This document shows positions 23,101 through 33,476 of a DNA stretch of 64,000 nucleotides, piece by piece. The position numbers were made by a program, and so were the translations under genes. The number at the start of each line of letters is the position of its first letter. Positions within the stretch are counted from its first letter, which is position 1. The DNA is from Luidia sarsii (Eukaryota > Echinodermata > Asteroidea > Paxillosida > Luidiidae): contig OX465105.1 in the NCBI GenBank assembly GCA_949987565.1, positions 16,415,426 through 16,479,425 on the forward strand, given 5' to 3'. The notes under the pieces were generated by a model. That model had not been told where the DNA came from. It did no database searches and saw only the letters and a list, made by a program, of their open reading frames with translations.

Positions 23101-23872
23101 ACTAAAAACCATTTCTATAACATTTTAGTTTCCTCATTCACAACCTTTCGGCTGTACCTTTCCCCATTCCTATTACGCGCCATTGCTACTGACATCAAGG
23201 CACTTCGAGCTGAAGTTGACCTTATTGGTAATGGCGGATGCGCGTCCATGTCGGCACACGTACGTACCGCGCGTTGATAAGGGAGTGCGCACTCTAGTTT
23301 ATTAATAGAGCTCTATGTCTGCTGCACACAACAGCATGGAAGTAACACTTGCTATTATTTTGTGCGCAGCAGAAGACATTGCAAAGGCTGACAGAAAGTT
23401 TCCCCAATGAAACTATTTCTCAAAGTGTGCATATTCTTGAGTCATAGGCCCTTTATGAATCCATGGATCAGACTCCGGGCTCAGGCTCCGTCTCCGTCTG
23501 ACAAAACCTGAAAACCGAGTTTTAAGCAAAGACTCCTTTCAGCCTACCACAAAACAATATGGGGCATGAGAAAAGCCACACAGATGTCCGCTAGTGCCAG
23601 GCGTGACTCGCTCGTACACAAAGTGAACTCTTATTGATTTTTTTTAATGGGTTCTTTTACTGTTACTGATTGTTAAGCGAGTTTTGAAAATGGCCCATCA
23701 TTAAAAAAAACCCTGTAGGGCGGTCATAGACACTGAAGAAAGCGTCCTGGATCGAAGGGGTTTAGTCACGAGTCATACAAGTGTGTGCACCGACTTTAAA
23801 CTCGTATGTATGTTTGTCTGTTCCCATCTACAGATTGAGAACTTTGACTGGCTGCGAGTCACTGCATTATAA
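14110..23872 (+). CDS. RSKR: Ribosomal protein S6 kinase-related kinase (RSKR/SgK494), complete
   Basis: Ten exons: 14110-14145, 15172-15360, 15633-15716, 16153-16221, 16852-16924, 18166-18314, 20600-20717, 21580-21779, 22602-22808, 23834-23872. All introns are GT-AG, and phases agree to give 387 codons ending TAA. AGC-type Ser/Thr protein kinase. Seen: MGNRLSS start (N-myristoylation type, as human RSKR starts MGAVSC), WPVP...FLPEYTV linker, glycine loop NKGAYGEV (81-88), ATP lysine K103, helix-C E122, FRDLK (catalytic D198), DFG (216-218), activation-loop [12 protein letters not shown] (T231), [13 protein letters not shown], and a basic C-tail ending [26 protein letters not shown] and [11 protein letters not shown] match the RSKR family closely. 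Length is near the human 410 residues. The first glycine of GxGxxG is Asn and the HRD histidine is Phe; AGC kinases often have Tyr there. The 12-codon first and last exons rest on splice signals, phase and family fit. Confidence 0.9.
14358..14645 (-). mobile_element. tRNA-derived SINE copy in RSKR intron 1
   Basis: Read on minus, it contains TAGCTCAGATGG (RNA polymerase III box A) and GGGTTCAAGT (box B), about the spacing of a tRNA. On its upstream side lie the family's GGCGCCCCCCACCCCGGC and TCTGAATGAAAGCGGG stretches. It is not a functional tRNA gene because the acceptor stem and arms are degenerate. Confidence 0.75.
16312..16795. repeat. (GTCTCY)n hexanucleotide array in RSKR intron 4
   Basis: About 480 bp of pyrimidine-rich hexamers GTCTCC, GTCTCT and GTCTGT on plus. 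It ends in looser CT-rich DNA about 55 bp before the next exon's acceptor. The long Ser/Val/Cys frames across it are repeat artefacts. Confidence 0.9.
17249..17400. repeat. Tandem 74-bp duplication with internal hairpin
   Basis: Two adjacent copies start GGCTTCAAATGGCACCGGAG and GGCTTCAAATTGCACTGGAG. Both carry GGTGATGGCTTGTGGCTTGA and end in a CCCACA...CTGCAG stretch. Within each copy, GTCTGTGGGA-type and TCCCACAGAC-type words can pair. It is intronic in RSKR. Confidence 0.8.
17587..17735. repeat. Head-to-head pair of the GAAACGTCAGGCCC repeat module
   Basis: GACATTTTGATCCTAGCAGG is followed within about 40 bp by its diverged inverse (CCTGCTAGGATTGGAACATC) and then by the module's usual tail (TTTGCATTTTGGTCATTTCA, GTCAGTAAGCAG). 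Intronic. Confidence 0.7.
18375..18865. mobile_element. Two tRNA-derived SINE copies in inverted orientation
   Basis: A minus-oriented copy (about 18375-18600, GACTTGAACTCGAGACC then GAGCTATCCAGTCC) abuts a plus-oriented copy (about 18600-18865). The second has GTAGCTCAGATGGGAAGA, then GGGTTGTAATCCTGGTCCAG and the family's AAAGTTTTC tail. Both have the body word GACTGGCGCC or its complement. Located in the RSKR intron between 18314 and 20600. Confidence 0.75.
19316..19672. repeat. Degenerate hexamer array (AGCCTT/AGCCAT/ACCCCT)
   Basis: About 360 bp built from 6-bp words that combine into 18-24 bp phrases such as CCTAGCCATAGCCTTAGCC. It gives Ala/Leu-rich frames on plus and Ala/Lys/Arg-rich frames on minus, both artefacts. 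Intronic in RSKR. Confidence 0.85.
20132..20290. repeat. Head-to-head repeat-module pair
   Basis: TAACGTTTCGATCCTAGCA and TGCTAGGATTGAAACGTCAG flank a short centre around TTTCTCAAAGGTAACTTTGA. They are followed by TTTGCATTTTGGTAATTTTA and GTCAGTAAGCAG. Intronic in RSKR, about 300 bp before exon 7. Confidence 0.8.
20985..21425. repeat. TCAAATCATA-type minisatellite
   Basis: About 440 bp of irregular units of 14-20 bp made from ATCATATCAAAAGTCAA. It ends about 150 bp before RSKR exon 8. The short Asn/Ser/Lys frame inside is not a gene. Confidence 0.8.
21880..22090 (+). mobile_element. tRNA-derived SINE fragment
   Basis: GCTCAGATGGTAATTTCACA, AAACCAGAGGTCTCGTGTTC and GAGTCCTGTCCCAGTCAAAA follow the family's box A, box B and tail. 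At about 22045-22090 a short inverted piece (CATCTGAGCTATGCAACC) follows. Intronic in RSKR, just after exon 8. Confidence 0.65.
22225..22375. repeat. Foldback repeat, diverged subfamily
   Basis: AGGAAGGTTTGTGGTGAACA pairs with the inverse GGTGTTCACCGCAAACCTTC. Between them lie GGTTCTGAAAAAGAACC and CTCGACGTTTCGACCAG, words shared with the foldback element at 38259-38487. Intronic in RSKR. Confidence 0.7.
22843..23413. mobile_element. Nested inverted-repeat element in the last RSKR intron
   Basis: Outer arms: TGGGGAAACTTCATTCCGGC with TTTCTTCTGCTGC near 22845-22885 match the reverse complement of 23368-23413. Inner arms: CATAGAGCTCTATGAATAAA with AGTGCGCACTC near 22887-22930 match the reverse complement of 23283-23325. 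It starts about 35 bp after the exon 9 donor. No coding sequence is seen. Confidence 0.75.
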
Positions 23873-24259
23873 CAGCGATTCACCACCGCCGTACGAACAA
23901 TATGCACACACCTATATGCTGCACACATGTGGACGAACACTCACTAAGGACCAGCAAGCGAAACAAACAAAAACCTGCCCTGCCAATGCAAGAACAGGGG
24001 GCGCTCTTCACACAACGCCTTCATGAACGCATCGAGTGCAGCACAGAACCCGCTCCTCCTTTTCTTAGAAAAGTGGGGAATGCTATACTGCTTGATGCGG
24101 TAAGATATTTGGTTATTTTTTTTTTTTGTAATTTTTTTTTGTGGTGGAACGGGGAATGGAGCTGCTCCTGGAGATATTACTGATAACAACTCAACTGACT
24201 AATAGGATAGCTTTTCAAGACTAACCGGTCATTAGGAAAAGTGCGTCAGCTTGCCGAAC

Positions 24260-24655
24260 AGTACACCGATCCAGTAGGTCACGTCCACTATAGCAATGAC
24301 CACACGCTGTGCGTGTCCACTGCACGCCCGCAAACACCGAAAAGACTTCTCGCCGTTGAACTTTGCATGGTTTTGGGAAAGGCCAAGAATGTACATTTCC
24401 TCTCTTGCCAGGGTATCGAGAATCCGAAAATTACAATCAAAATATAAACACCGCTTGACCAATGGTTAAGGATGAAACTTGGGTTTGCAGAGGAATTGCA
24501 AACAAAAAGTAAACACAACGAAAAGTGTGTAGTAAAGAATACAAAATTTGAAACGTTATGTCGGACAAAATGGCGGCAATTTGTCGGACCTTAAATCACG
24601 CTTTGTGATTGGTCAATTTGTCAAGGGGCATGACCCACTGGATCGGTGTATTTCA
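24260..24655. mobile_element. Small MITE with 20-bp terminal inverted repeats
   Basis: TACACCGATCCAGTAGGTCA at the left and the complement of TGACCCACTGGATCGGTGTA at the right bound about 390 bp. It lies just past the 3' end of RSKR. No transposase is seen. Confidence 0.7.
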
Positions 24656-25326
24656 TTAGATGCACATCTGTCAGTGCCCTCTTTAACCTTGTTGGCATTT
24701 GCCAGTTAGACTAACGCCAACAGAGCTATTTTTCAACACCTTTAGAGAAATGAGAAGTCATATTATTGGAGTGTGCTAGCCTGGTCTTTCTTTTCTTTTT
24801 TTGAGCGTGTAGATGAAGGTAGTTGTTACCGTGTCAAAAACCAGTTCTCGTACAACTCACTGACGATGGGACCAACCACAGCAATCGGCCTCGATCTACT
24901 TTGCCTTAAAACATCCACTTTCTGCACTTTTCGTATTCTGTCTCCTTTGCTACTGTTTTCCCGTCCCACTTTTGATACGAAATTTGTGTGCGATAGACGG
25001 ACGGATGTTTAAAAAAAAAACCACCCAAAACAAGTAGACTCCTGTCGTGTGCTACTTCTGAAAATGTTAAAATGCAATATATATATATATATATATATTT
25101 AAATGCACAATCTGTACATAAAGTGTCTGATTTTGGAACCGGTTTTGAAATCGATGCTTGCACTTAGAAGAACTTAGGCAGCTTGTACCATCTGATTGAG
25201 ATGAGAATTAATTATTTAGGTCAGAGTTTAAACTTTCTTGCCAGGTTTATCTTAGGAATATTGGCCCTTTTTTTGGGGGGGGGGGTGGGGGCTGGAAGGG
25301 GGCTGGAAGGGGAAGAGGTTGTCTAC

Positions 25327-25713
25327 CTTATCTGTCACAAGCTGTCTCTTGAAGATTAGGCGTGAAGGTTTGTCTGGTGGAGTCACAAAATTGAAACTCT
25401 TGCGGTTGACGCTGTGTTTAAAGAGTGCAGGCGAGGGCCGTTCCCACTGTGGAAATAATCGCGATTTCAAAACTTTTATTTTGGGCTCATGTCCAAATAT
25501 GCCCCCCAAAATCTGCAGATTGTGGTTTAGCAAATGTGGACTTAATGGTGCAGGCGCCGCCTTTGAGGGTGGCCCTTGCATGGACGGAGACTTTGGCCTT
25601 TTTTGATAACCCGGCTTAGCCTTCGGCGAATTTTCCTTGAGGAAGTAAAGCCGACCACAAATGTGAAGCCTCGTTGAAACAAGATATTGAGCCGGCCACA
25701 GTGCACCTGGATG
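25327..25713 (-). CDS. Candidate coding exon of an unidentified gene
   Basis: On minus, an acceptor (TATTTGACTGGTGCAG) at 25714 opens a 129-codon frame that closes in phase 0 at a donor (GATAAG|GTAGAC). The peptide is basic and proline-rich: it includes GYQKRPKSPSMQGPPSKAA and NRKSFNFVTPPDKPSRLIFK and ends RQLVTDK. I recognise no domain and saw no neighbouring exon. The gene would be convergent with RSKR. The matched splice phases and the absence of simple repeats argue for a real exon, but an open frame of this length can also arise by chance. Confidence 0.38.
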
Positions 25714-26009
25714 CTGCACCAGTCAAATAACAGTGGAGCATGAGTTTAACAGCAATCAACATCACGTTTGCTCGAAAGATCTTTTTTTTTTTTTTTACTT
25801 TAGCAACCAATTGCATGTTTATTGCTCACCAAATATTGTGTGCTAATGGTGTGTGTCACTCCTTCCTGAATCAAGCAATAAAATCAATGTGTGCTCGTCT
25901 CAGGTTGTTATCAGCGGCCCATTGAATCTCAAGACCTTGGGCTAGTCCCATAAGCCAGGCGCTTATGCTGCCGCCAGTGAATCATGTTCAAGCTCACAAC
26001 ATCAGAAAT

Positions 26010-26215
26010 TTATTAGGGCCTGACGTTTTGAGGGACCTTTCTCAGAACCAGAGAGTTCCTTTAGGAAAGTTCCCGCTAAGAGCGAAACGTCGACCTTTCT
26101 GAGCAGCAGGGTGACTTTGGGAGAGGTCCTGCTAGGATCAAAACGACTCCAAGACTCCTAATTTTTGATTTTTTGGTCATTTTAGTCGGTAAAGCAGGTT
26201 GCAACATGTTTGCAT
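26010..26215. repeat. Repeat module, inverted copies
   Basis: GGGCCTGACGTTTTGAGGGA, GAGCGAAACGTCGACC and GGTCCTGCTAGGATCAAAAC are followed by the GTCATTTTAGTCGGTAAAGC tail. Diverged members of the GAAACGTCAGGCCC family. Confidence 0.65.
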
Positions 26216-27599
26216 CTTTCCACCTTCGCGCTTGATACAAACTGAAGTCGAATGCAAGTCAAAGGCGTGCGGCGTCATTTGCAGGTGTGCTCTTTTTTTA
26301 TCTGACTTTTATAACCTGAAGGCTAACTTTATTCAGATTGAAGGAATGAAAGTGTTTGACTGTCATAAAGTTAACAACGCATTTCAAGCACCATCAGTAG
26401 TTTGGAATCCGGCAGTCTCCAGACAGAGCACACACTGTCCGAAACGTTGAAGCACACCCCCCCCCCTCTCACAGCTCATACTCGAACAAAAAGAAAGGTG
26501 ACTTTCAACATGATCTTGTTTAAACAAGCCAGCCTTCTCAGGTTTAGCAGTGTTTTAAAAGGTCTGTGCAATACAAATGTTATCACTTAAATCCGTGCTA
26601 CAGAACTGTTCTGCAATGTTGCTGCAATCAAACTGCTTTTAACACTCTTTCTGGTGGTGGATTTGCAAGTTTCAAGTTGTTATGGTAATGAGAATTTCAA
26701 TGTTCATGAGCAAATTTGTGATGCCATGCCATCACAGGATCATGCAACAGAAACTTAATTGGCTGTCAGTACAAAAGTTTCCGAAAATTTCTGGTTTTTC
26801 CTGCAGACCTTTTCCCTAAACCTGTTGCTTTACTGCCAAGATGTATATGCTTCATAATCATTATTTTAGTGAAGGAGTGTTCTATCCAACCTAATCCAGA
26901 GGGATTAATTTGCACTTTGAAAGTTAATGTTTTTCTTATGTTTTTAAAACTCTGGGTCAGTGGGTTCCTGACATGACCTTACAATAGCGCCCTCATTTTT
27001 CCAAGAATATTTTTAAAGGTAAAAAAGATGACCTATTTCTGACTCCACTAAGAAGAAGAAGCTTGCCAGTCAATGTTCGTACACTTCAGATCCCTAGATG
27101 ACAGCAGAAAATGAGCTTGAATGTGATATTTATTGCACAGACCCTTTAAGTTTCTGCAGCTGCGTGGAATCGAACAGCTGACCCTGTTGTCCCCGTAGAA
27201 GTAAAATTTCTCATCTTGGACACATCTTAATATAAAAAAAGCTAACAATCATTTTTCTTTTCATTTTTCAGTTTTAAAAAAGGATGAAATATTCATTGCT
27301 GTCTAAAGTATCTTTATCGGAGTAGATTATAGATAGACTGCTTATTTTCTTTTTATATAAAATTATATGTAAACTTCTTTCTTTCTGTTTTTATAAAAAA
27401 ATCATGATATGCCAAGATTTACTAACTTAAGCTTCAAATATTTCAGGATTTTCAATTGTCAGTTCTATTTTGACAATTTTTTCCTGACCAGCAAGCATTA
27501 TCACGCAGGGTTTATGATAATTCGGTTTGGTAATTGTTCATTAGGTAAATGAAATGGTTTATCTGCCTTGCCTCATCATTGACCAAGAATGGATAGTTT
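26216..27599. other. AT-rich non-coding DNA, nothing recognised
   Basis: Only short, low-complexity open frames are present, with no splice-flanked conserved peptide. Confidence 0.45.
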
Positions 27600-28130
27600 G
27601 TGATGAGATTGATCTGGGGGTGGGGGCAGAACTTGAAGACGATACTTCTGACTTGAAGTATCCAGCCCTTAGGTGCTGGGGTGCGGGCACCAGTCTCAGG
27701 CGTTCACCGCCATATGTCTCCGGGTATCAAGCTCCCATTTTCATTCCGATTCAAACAACAATCTCTTGTAACCCTGGCTTCAGCCATTGAAGATAATCAA
27801 TTCTATGCGGGCACTAGGTGTGGAAAGACAAAGGGTCGGTGTGTGCCAACTCTGCCAACCGATTGCATTATTCAGTCACCTGATATGGGTAGACAAAGGG
27901 TCGGTGTGCGATACCCGTCTACCAGGTGTATTCGATCACTTGATGTGGATAGACAGAAATGGTTGGTGGGCGATGATCCTGCTTGCAACCAGTCACCTGA
28001 TAATATATGGTTGGTGTGCGATGCCTGTACCCTGTGTACCAATATTACCCGCTGTGGATAGATGGTCGGTGTGCGACGATCCTGCCTACCACTTGCAAGT
28101 CAGTCACCTGATATGGGTAGAGAAAGTTAT
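27600..28130. repeat. SINE body fragment and a 60-70 bp degenerate minisatellite
   Basis: Bases 27600-27790 resemble the SINE family body (CCAGCCCTTAG, GTGCGGGCACCAGTCTCAGG, TTTTCATTCCGATTCAAAC). From about 27810 a degenerate tandem repeat follows, with recurring GGGTCGGTGTGCGA, CAGTCACCTGATATGGG and GTGGATAGA words. The 126-codon plus frame here runs through both and is treated as an artefact. Confidence 0.6.
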
Positions 28131-30769
28131 CGAAAACTGCTCACGGACTTGAATAATCTGAAATATGCAAACCTCTCAATGTAAGAGAGAGCCTGATATT
28201 ATGATCCCAACAGGATCTTTCTCAAAGGCAGACATTTTCGAGTTCTTTTGGAAAATGAGATATTGTTCCATCAATGTCGATTCAAAATCATATATTCAAA
28301 TCATCGTGTCTTGATTAAAGACTTAGTGATGGGGAAGATTTAAATGGCGATGATACGTGGACAAAGAAGTTGAGAAATGTGACGGAATTCTTTATGCACG
28401 TTGTTTGAGGCAGTATAGGCACACTGTCGTATAATAATGAAATTGACTCGACTATGTCCAATCATGAATATACATCGATAAGACCGTAAATATAGTTTCA
28501 ATTATGTTACTCGATCGATCTGGGCTGAAATCTGCAATATTGTTTTTCTTTTTCTCAGTGCAATCTTTAAAAAAAAGTGAGAACTGCCAGTGAAATAACC
28601 TTATTAAATAATGAAAAAGGACTACTGTGGGACCATAAAGTAATTGGTCTTATTACAGAAATGTATTCATCCTGTGTCAGGATTATTGTCAACAGATTTC
28701 TTGAGCTGGGCTTTCGTCTCTGACATTTGGGGATTGAACCCCACCTTAAGGACATTACCGCAGACTTTAAATTGCATGCAGTCTTTAAAAAGTCGAACTA
28801 TAACAGGATTATTTTGTTATTTTTGATTACTTGGGGTTTATGTTTAACTCTTACTTTCACTATAGTGAACTTTTGAACAAATGGCAGAGATTTTTTTACT
28901 GGACCAGGATTTTGAGTCCGCACCAGGGTTCTTACCATCTGAGCTATCCGGCCCTTAGATGGCGACCTTCCCAAATGGTCAACTATTCCTTGTCTAGTTG
29001 GGCCTTTCTCAAAGGCAGAATCCTTTTTCGAGAGTTCCCCCAAATTCTTTAGTTTGGATGATGGGTGATCTTCTTTGGTCTCATAATTATGTTCAGGGGA
29101 TGACGGGAGACCACAGCCTGACTTTTGACCTCAGCTGACCCGTGCCGGGGCCTTTACGGAACCCGTGGATCTGGCTTGGGCTCAGGCTTCGTCTTTAGGC
29201 TCTTAAAATAATAATACAGGTAGGCTAGTGATCATGCATTGTCGATGAATTTGAAGGTTTGTTGTCTTGATAAGTACAGAGTATTTACCAAGAAACTTGG
29301 GGTCAAACGCTTGGATGCCTGTGGCATTTAAGCGGGTAAGAGAAATACGACCGAAGCATATATAACGAGAAATATATGTCTGTTGTGAAACAGAGCATAG
29401 AGCTTTTCCGCTTCTGTTTGTAACAAGTCATAGAATAGCCCCATTCCTACTCCAAAACGCATGTACATATTTTGTGCACAAAGCCTATGGGACTCGAGTG
29501 TGGTATTCAAAAATTCATAAAAAATATAAACAATGGTCCTTCGGTTCCAAACTTTAGATTTGGAATGTCTAGCACGATAGCTAACTACATACCAAATTTC
29601 GAGATGATCGGCCAATGCCTTATATGTGTTTTAAAATCACACATTTTGATGACGTCATGATTGCGTAACGACATTTTGGCTCCGGAAGGTGTTTCTAAAC
29701 CATGTCCCCAATAGATATCAAAGAAAAAATGAAAAAAATCTCGCTCCGTTGGCCAAATATGCTCATTTCAATGTGAAAATCTGAAAAGTTCATGACCTCA
29801 TAAATATTCATGAGATGACGTCACGGTCAATCGATGGCAATTTTTGGATACACCTTTTCCCAACTTAGATACAGTGCAAAGTTGAAACCAAACGAACTTG
29901 CACTTTTGCTTTTAATGGATTTTGAAATTTGCCCCTTCAAAGCAAGGTCACGTGACACGTGATGACGTCATGATGACATCAAGGTGTTTAGGATCAATTT
30001 CAGCATGGGTTTTATGCATTTGCCACGTTTGAAAAAAATCCAAGTCTGTTCAATGACCAAAGTCGTGCTTACAAAACCCCTGTGCATTGTCTATGGGCTT
30101 TGGGGGAGAAGAAGAAGAAGACTAAGAAAAAGCCTAACAAAAGATATAGCTTTTCCGCTTCCCTGGAAGCGGCGGAAAAGCTAATAATAAGCACGAGCCT
30201 AAGTTTACATTGCGTAAACAGCCTGAGAATCCCATACCAAACTAAGGAAAGTATGAATCAGCATTTTCCCCCGGTATTTTCCCCCCTTTTCAGTGCAACA
30301 TTCAAGCTTTTCTTGAATGTGGCTTGAACCCGGTGTAATCCTCCAGGGGTTGATCAGGCAAGAGTGGGGGCCTATCAGTAAAACAAAAACCCAGCGGGTT
30401 GGAAAATGTGGTTGATGTAAACGACCTCGCAACTTTATAACCGATTTTGTTTTTCAATTTTGACTCACTATAGTAAGCAGATACAGTGGTATCAGCATAT
30501 GTTTCCTTGATTCAATATTAAAGGGTAAAACAAGATTGACTAATAGGGGACTTGAACCCGGGACTTCTGGATGAACTCGTCAATGTTGTGCCACGTAAAA
30601 TGCCCATCCCTATTGTTTGGAAGTGGGGCTTTGTTTTTTCTTTTTTTCTTCAATGCATTGGTTGTGACTATAGGTTCAGAAGTGCTCAATTGGTATTATT
30701 TCCGTTCCACGAAAATACGGCCATTCAAAAAAGGTCTCTTGAAATACGTGCCTGAAAATTATGCCCCCC
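28131..30769. other. Non-coding DNA with a SINE fragment
   Basis: At about 28900-28995 a minus-oriented SINE piece is visible (CATCTGAGCTATCCGGCC, GGCGACCTTCCCAAATGGTC). Another weak piece lies near 30548 (GACTTGAACCCGGGAC). An imperfect palindrome lies at 30148-30182 (AGCTTTTCCGCTTCC against AAGCGGCGGAAAAGCT). No gene is seen. Confidence 0.5.
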
Positions 30770-30970
30770 AGAATGTTTCCCCGAAAATAATGTCCTCGAA
30801 ATGTGTCCCCGAAAATATGCCCCCAAAATGTGTCCCCGAAAATATGCCCCCAAAATGTGTCCCCGAAAATATGCCCCCAAGATGTGTCCCCGAAAATACG
30901 GCCCCAAATATGTGTCCCTGAAAATGTCCCCAAAACATGTACCCAAAATGTTTCCCCGAAAACATGTCTC
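30770..30970. repeat. 27-bp minisatellite
   Basis: About seven units built from CCCCGAAAATATGC and CCCCAAAATGTGT encode a 9-residue repeat (PENMPPKCV) in one plus frame. The frame has no start context or splice signals and is not called a gene. Confidence 0.85.
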
Positions 30971-31477
30971 TTAAAAAAATGTCCTCCAAATTTGTTTCTC
31001 AAACACCTAACTATTAGGCCCTAGGTATTAACCATCCATTCCAAACAGACTCTAATTGATCTATAAAATTAATGTATGGCAACGATACACATTAATTTGT
31101 CTTGGACCGTTCCTGCCTCCAAAATGCTCGCAGGACGCATCCAGTTTAAAAGAAAAACACCCACATAGCGGTGTCAGCAATGTCCCGTGAAGGGGTGATT
31201 CAGCGCAACATGTGGTCAGGTCAATGACAATTTCAGAACCAGGAAACGTGCTTGCATGCTCAATTAATGAAATCACTTTAAATGTCCTCAAGTTTTGAGG
31301 GGAGGAGTGTTTGAATAGGCCCTTCTTTCGTCTGGCTTTTCACACCGACACCCCCCCCCCCTTTCGCCCTCGCATCGCTGTGATTCTGCAGCAACATTAT
31401 TTTACGACAGTCTGGTCTGGCTATTTAATATAGGATAAACTTCATTGCCGCATACTTTAGTATGCCGGGGGCAATAT

Positions 31478-31640
31478 GCAAGGGTAATATTTTTGGGGAC
31501 CATATTTTCGGGTACCATATTAATTTTTGGGGACCATTATTTTTGGGGACCATATTTTCGGTGACCATATTTTTCGGGCACTATATTTTCGGGGACCATA
31601 TTTTCGGGCAACATTTCCTTCGGGGAAATTTTTTTGGGGG
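31478..31640. repeat. Inverted relative of the 27-bp repeat
   Basis: Units of GGGGACCATATTTTCG repeat five to six times. Their reverse complement, CGAAAATATGGTCCCC, parallels the CGAAAATATGCCCCC unit at 30770-30970, so the two arrays are in opposite orientation about 500 bp apart. A third, looser set of words lies at 33150-33350 (GGGAATATATTCCC). Confidence 0.65.
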
Positions 31641-32134
31641 ATATGAAATATTTCGAGGGTCATAGTTCACGGAAGGCGGTTTGGGGAGATGAGGGGCACA
31701 TCTTCAGAAATATGTGCATTTGTAACCCCTTGTAAAAAAGAAGGGGTGGCATTTAATCTTTGGTGGGATATTTACACAGGGCATGTCTGGTCATCCGGCG
31801 GTCATAATACTATAACCGGTAAACCAGACTGTAATTCCGCCTCTTGTATTTGTCTAATGAAGTGGTCGTTTCAGAACCTCTGCGCCCTTGTTTGCTTTCT
31901 CACTCTGGTGTTTAATCATTAGGAGGAAGTGAAAAACACATTGAGTTTTCTTTCTATAACAGGGATTCCTTTCGTGTGCATTCAAATCAGACTCACTTCA
32001 GCTGCTTTATAGGCCTATACAAACAAAAATGATCAGCAATGGGGGAATTGGCAGTGGGAATATTTCAGATCAAATATTGCAGTTATGATACACCGCCTCC
32101 AGCTGCACAATAGATCGATTGCCCGACCACTGTT

Positions 32135-32445
32135 CCAGGGCTCAAAACATCCACTAGACCGTGGACCCATGCAGTCTAGACGTGATTTCTAGGTCGGTCT
32201 AGTGCCGAATGTGACTGCACTGCGTGGACCGGCTGTCTAGTGGTTTTTTTCTTGCACCATGAAGAAAATGGCACTCAAATTTAACTTTGACTTTGACCTG
32301 TACAAGTAAACTGCATTTTCTCATGGTATTCCTTTCACTGCGTGCAAAATATGTTTTTCTTTTCTTATTTATGGCACAGGTCTTGTAAAAAAATTTCAGG
32401 TCCAGTAAGAGTCTTCAGTTACTAGACCTGCACTGTTTACATGCC
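32135..32445. mobile_element. Dispersed element, first copy
   Basis: Begins CAGGGCTCAAAACATCCACT and AGACCGTGGACC. It also contains TCTTGCACCATGAAGAAAAT, TTTCACTGCGTGCAAAAT and GGCACAGGTCTTGTAAAAA. The same words occur in reverse complement at 59935-60265. Terminal GGGCTCRAA words suggest a DNA element with short inverted ends. Confidence 0.7.
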
Positions 32446-33476
32446 ATCACGTGACTTATAGTGAGTATTTTTACATCTCATTTTGTGCAGAACAGGAGTG
32501 GAAATGAGCAAAGAAGACTATCTTAAAATTATTGTCCATTCTTTGTAGTTTCAATCGCTGTTCTGTGCCACGTGATATTAACAATACCCACTACATGTAT
32601 AAGTCACATGGTGACGTGTAACTGTGGTCGCGCAATCGGTCTATTAGTTAGTTTATCTGTGACAAATTCGATCCACTTTTTTTAAAGTAAATTGGATATT
32701 TGATATCAAAGCCAGCGATTTCTGTTTTCATTAATATTAATGTGTTACTGTGCTGCAACCTTCAACCAGTGTATTAAGTGGCATTGAAAATGTACTTAAA
32801 TCAGTGGAAAAAAGGAATTTTCATATCAGGGTGAATTTTTGAATATCTTGCCACCCAGATTCATGGTAAATCATGGTTTGTGCTAATTTATCTTCTTTTT
32901 ATAATTTTTTAGTCTTGTCTTTAAATAATGTTGAAAGATTATGCCTGTACAAAGAGTATGATTTTGACGTTTTAAAGCCTTGATTTAGTGTATATTTTAT
33001 TCATATTTTCACCGAAAACGGACAAGTGGATTTTTGTTTAAATCGACAATTCTAATGTAATCTAAAATCTAAAAAAAAGGGGGGGGGAGAGAGAAAATGC
33101 AAGCTACTATTCAGGGAATATGATAAGTCTCGTTGGGAATGATTTATGATACATTTTGAGGGACATCCCAGGGAGCATATTTTTTCGAGGGAATATATTC
33201 CCAGCAATATATTTCGGATATTATTATTAATGATGGGGTATATAAAAAGAAAATCAAACAAATATATACCGGGTGACATATTTTGGAGGAATATCCGATA
33301 TTTTACCAGGGGTAAAATTCCTGGACCATATATTACTTAGGTTTTGAGGGAACAATTATGGGGGTATAATGACCAAACGGACTATATCCCTTGTGCACCA
33401 GATTTGCAAGAAATGATATAATGAAACCTTCCATTAAGTTCCCCTCGACAAGTCATCACTATAACCACGAAAGACA
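32446..33476. other. Non-coding DNA, nothing recognised
   Basis: AT-rich with no supported exon. It includes the GGGAATATATTCCC-type words near 33178-33210. Confidence 0.45.

Noticed and set aside
27681..28061. 126-codon cysteine-containing plus frame
   Set aside because: It spans a SINE body fragment and a degenerate minisatellite; cysteines repeat with the DNA period and there is no signal or splice support.
30571..30921. Protein with 9-residue PENMPPKCV repeats
   Set aside because: The repeat is 27 bp, so it stays open; no start context, conserved flank or splice site.
30770..30970. CRISPR-like array
   Set aside because: The 27-bp units are contiguous without spacers, and the genome is eukaryotic; it is a minisatellite.
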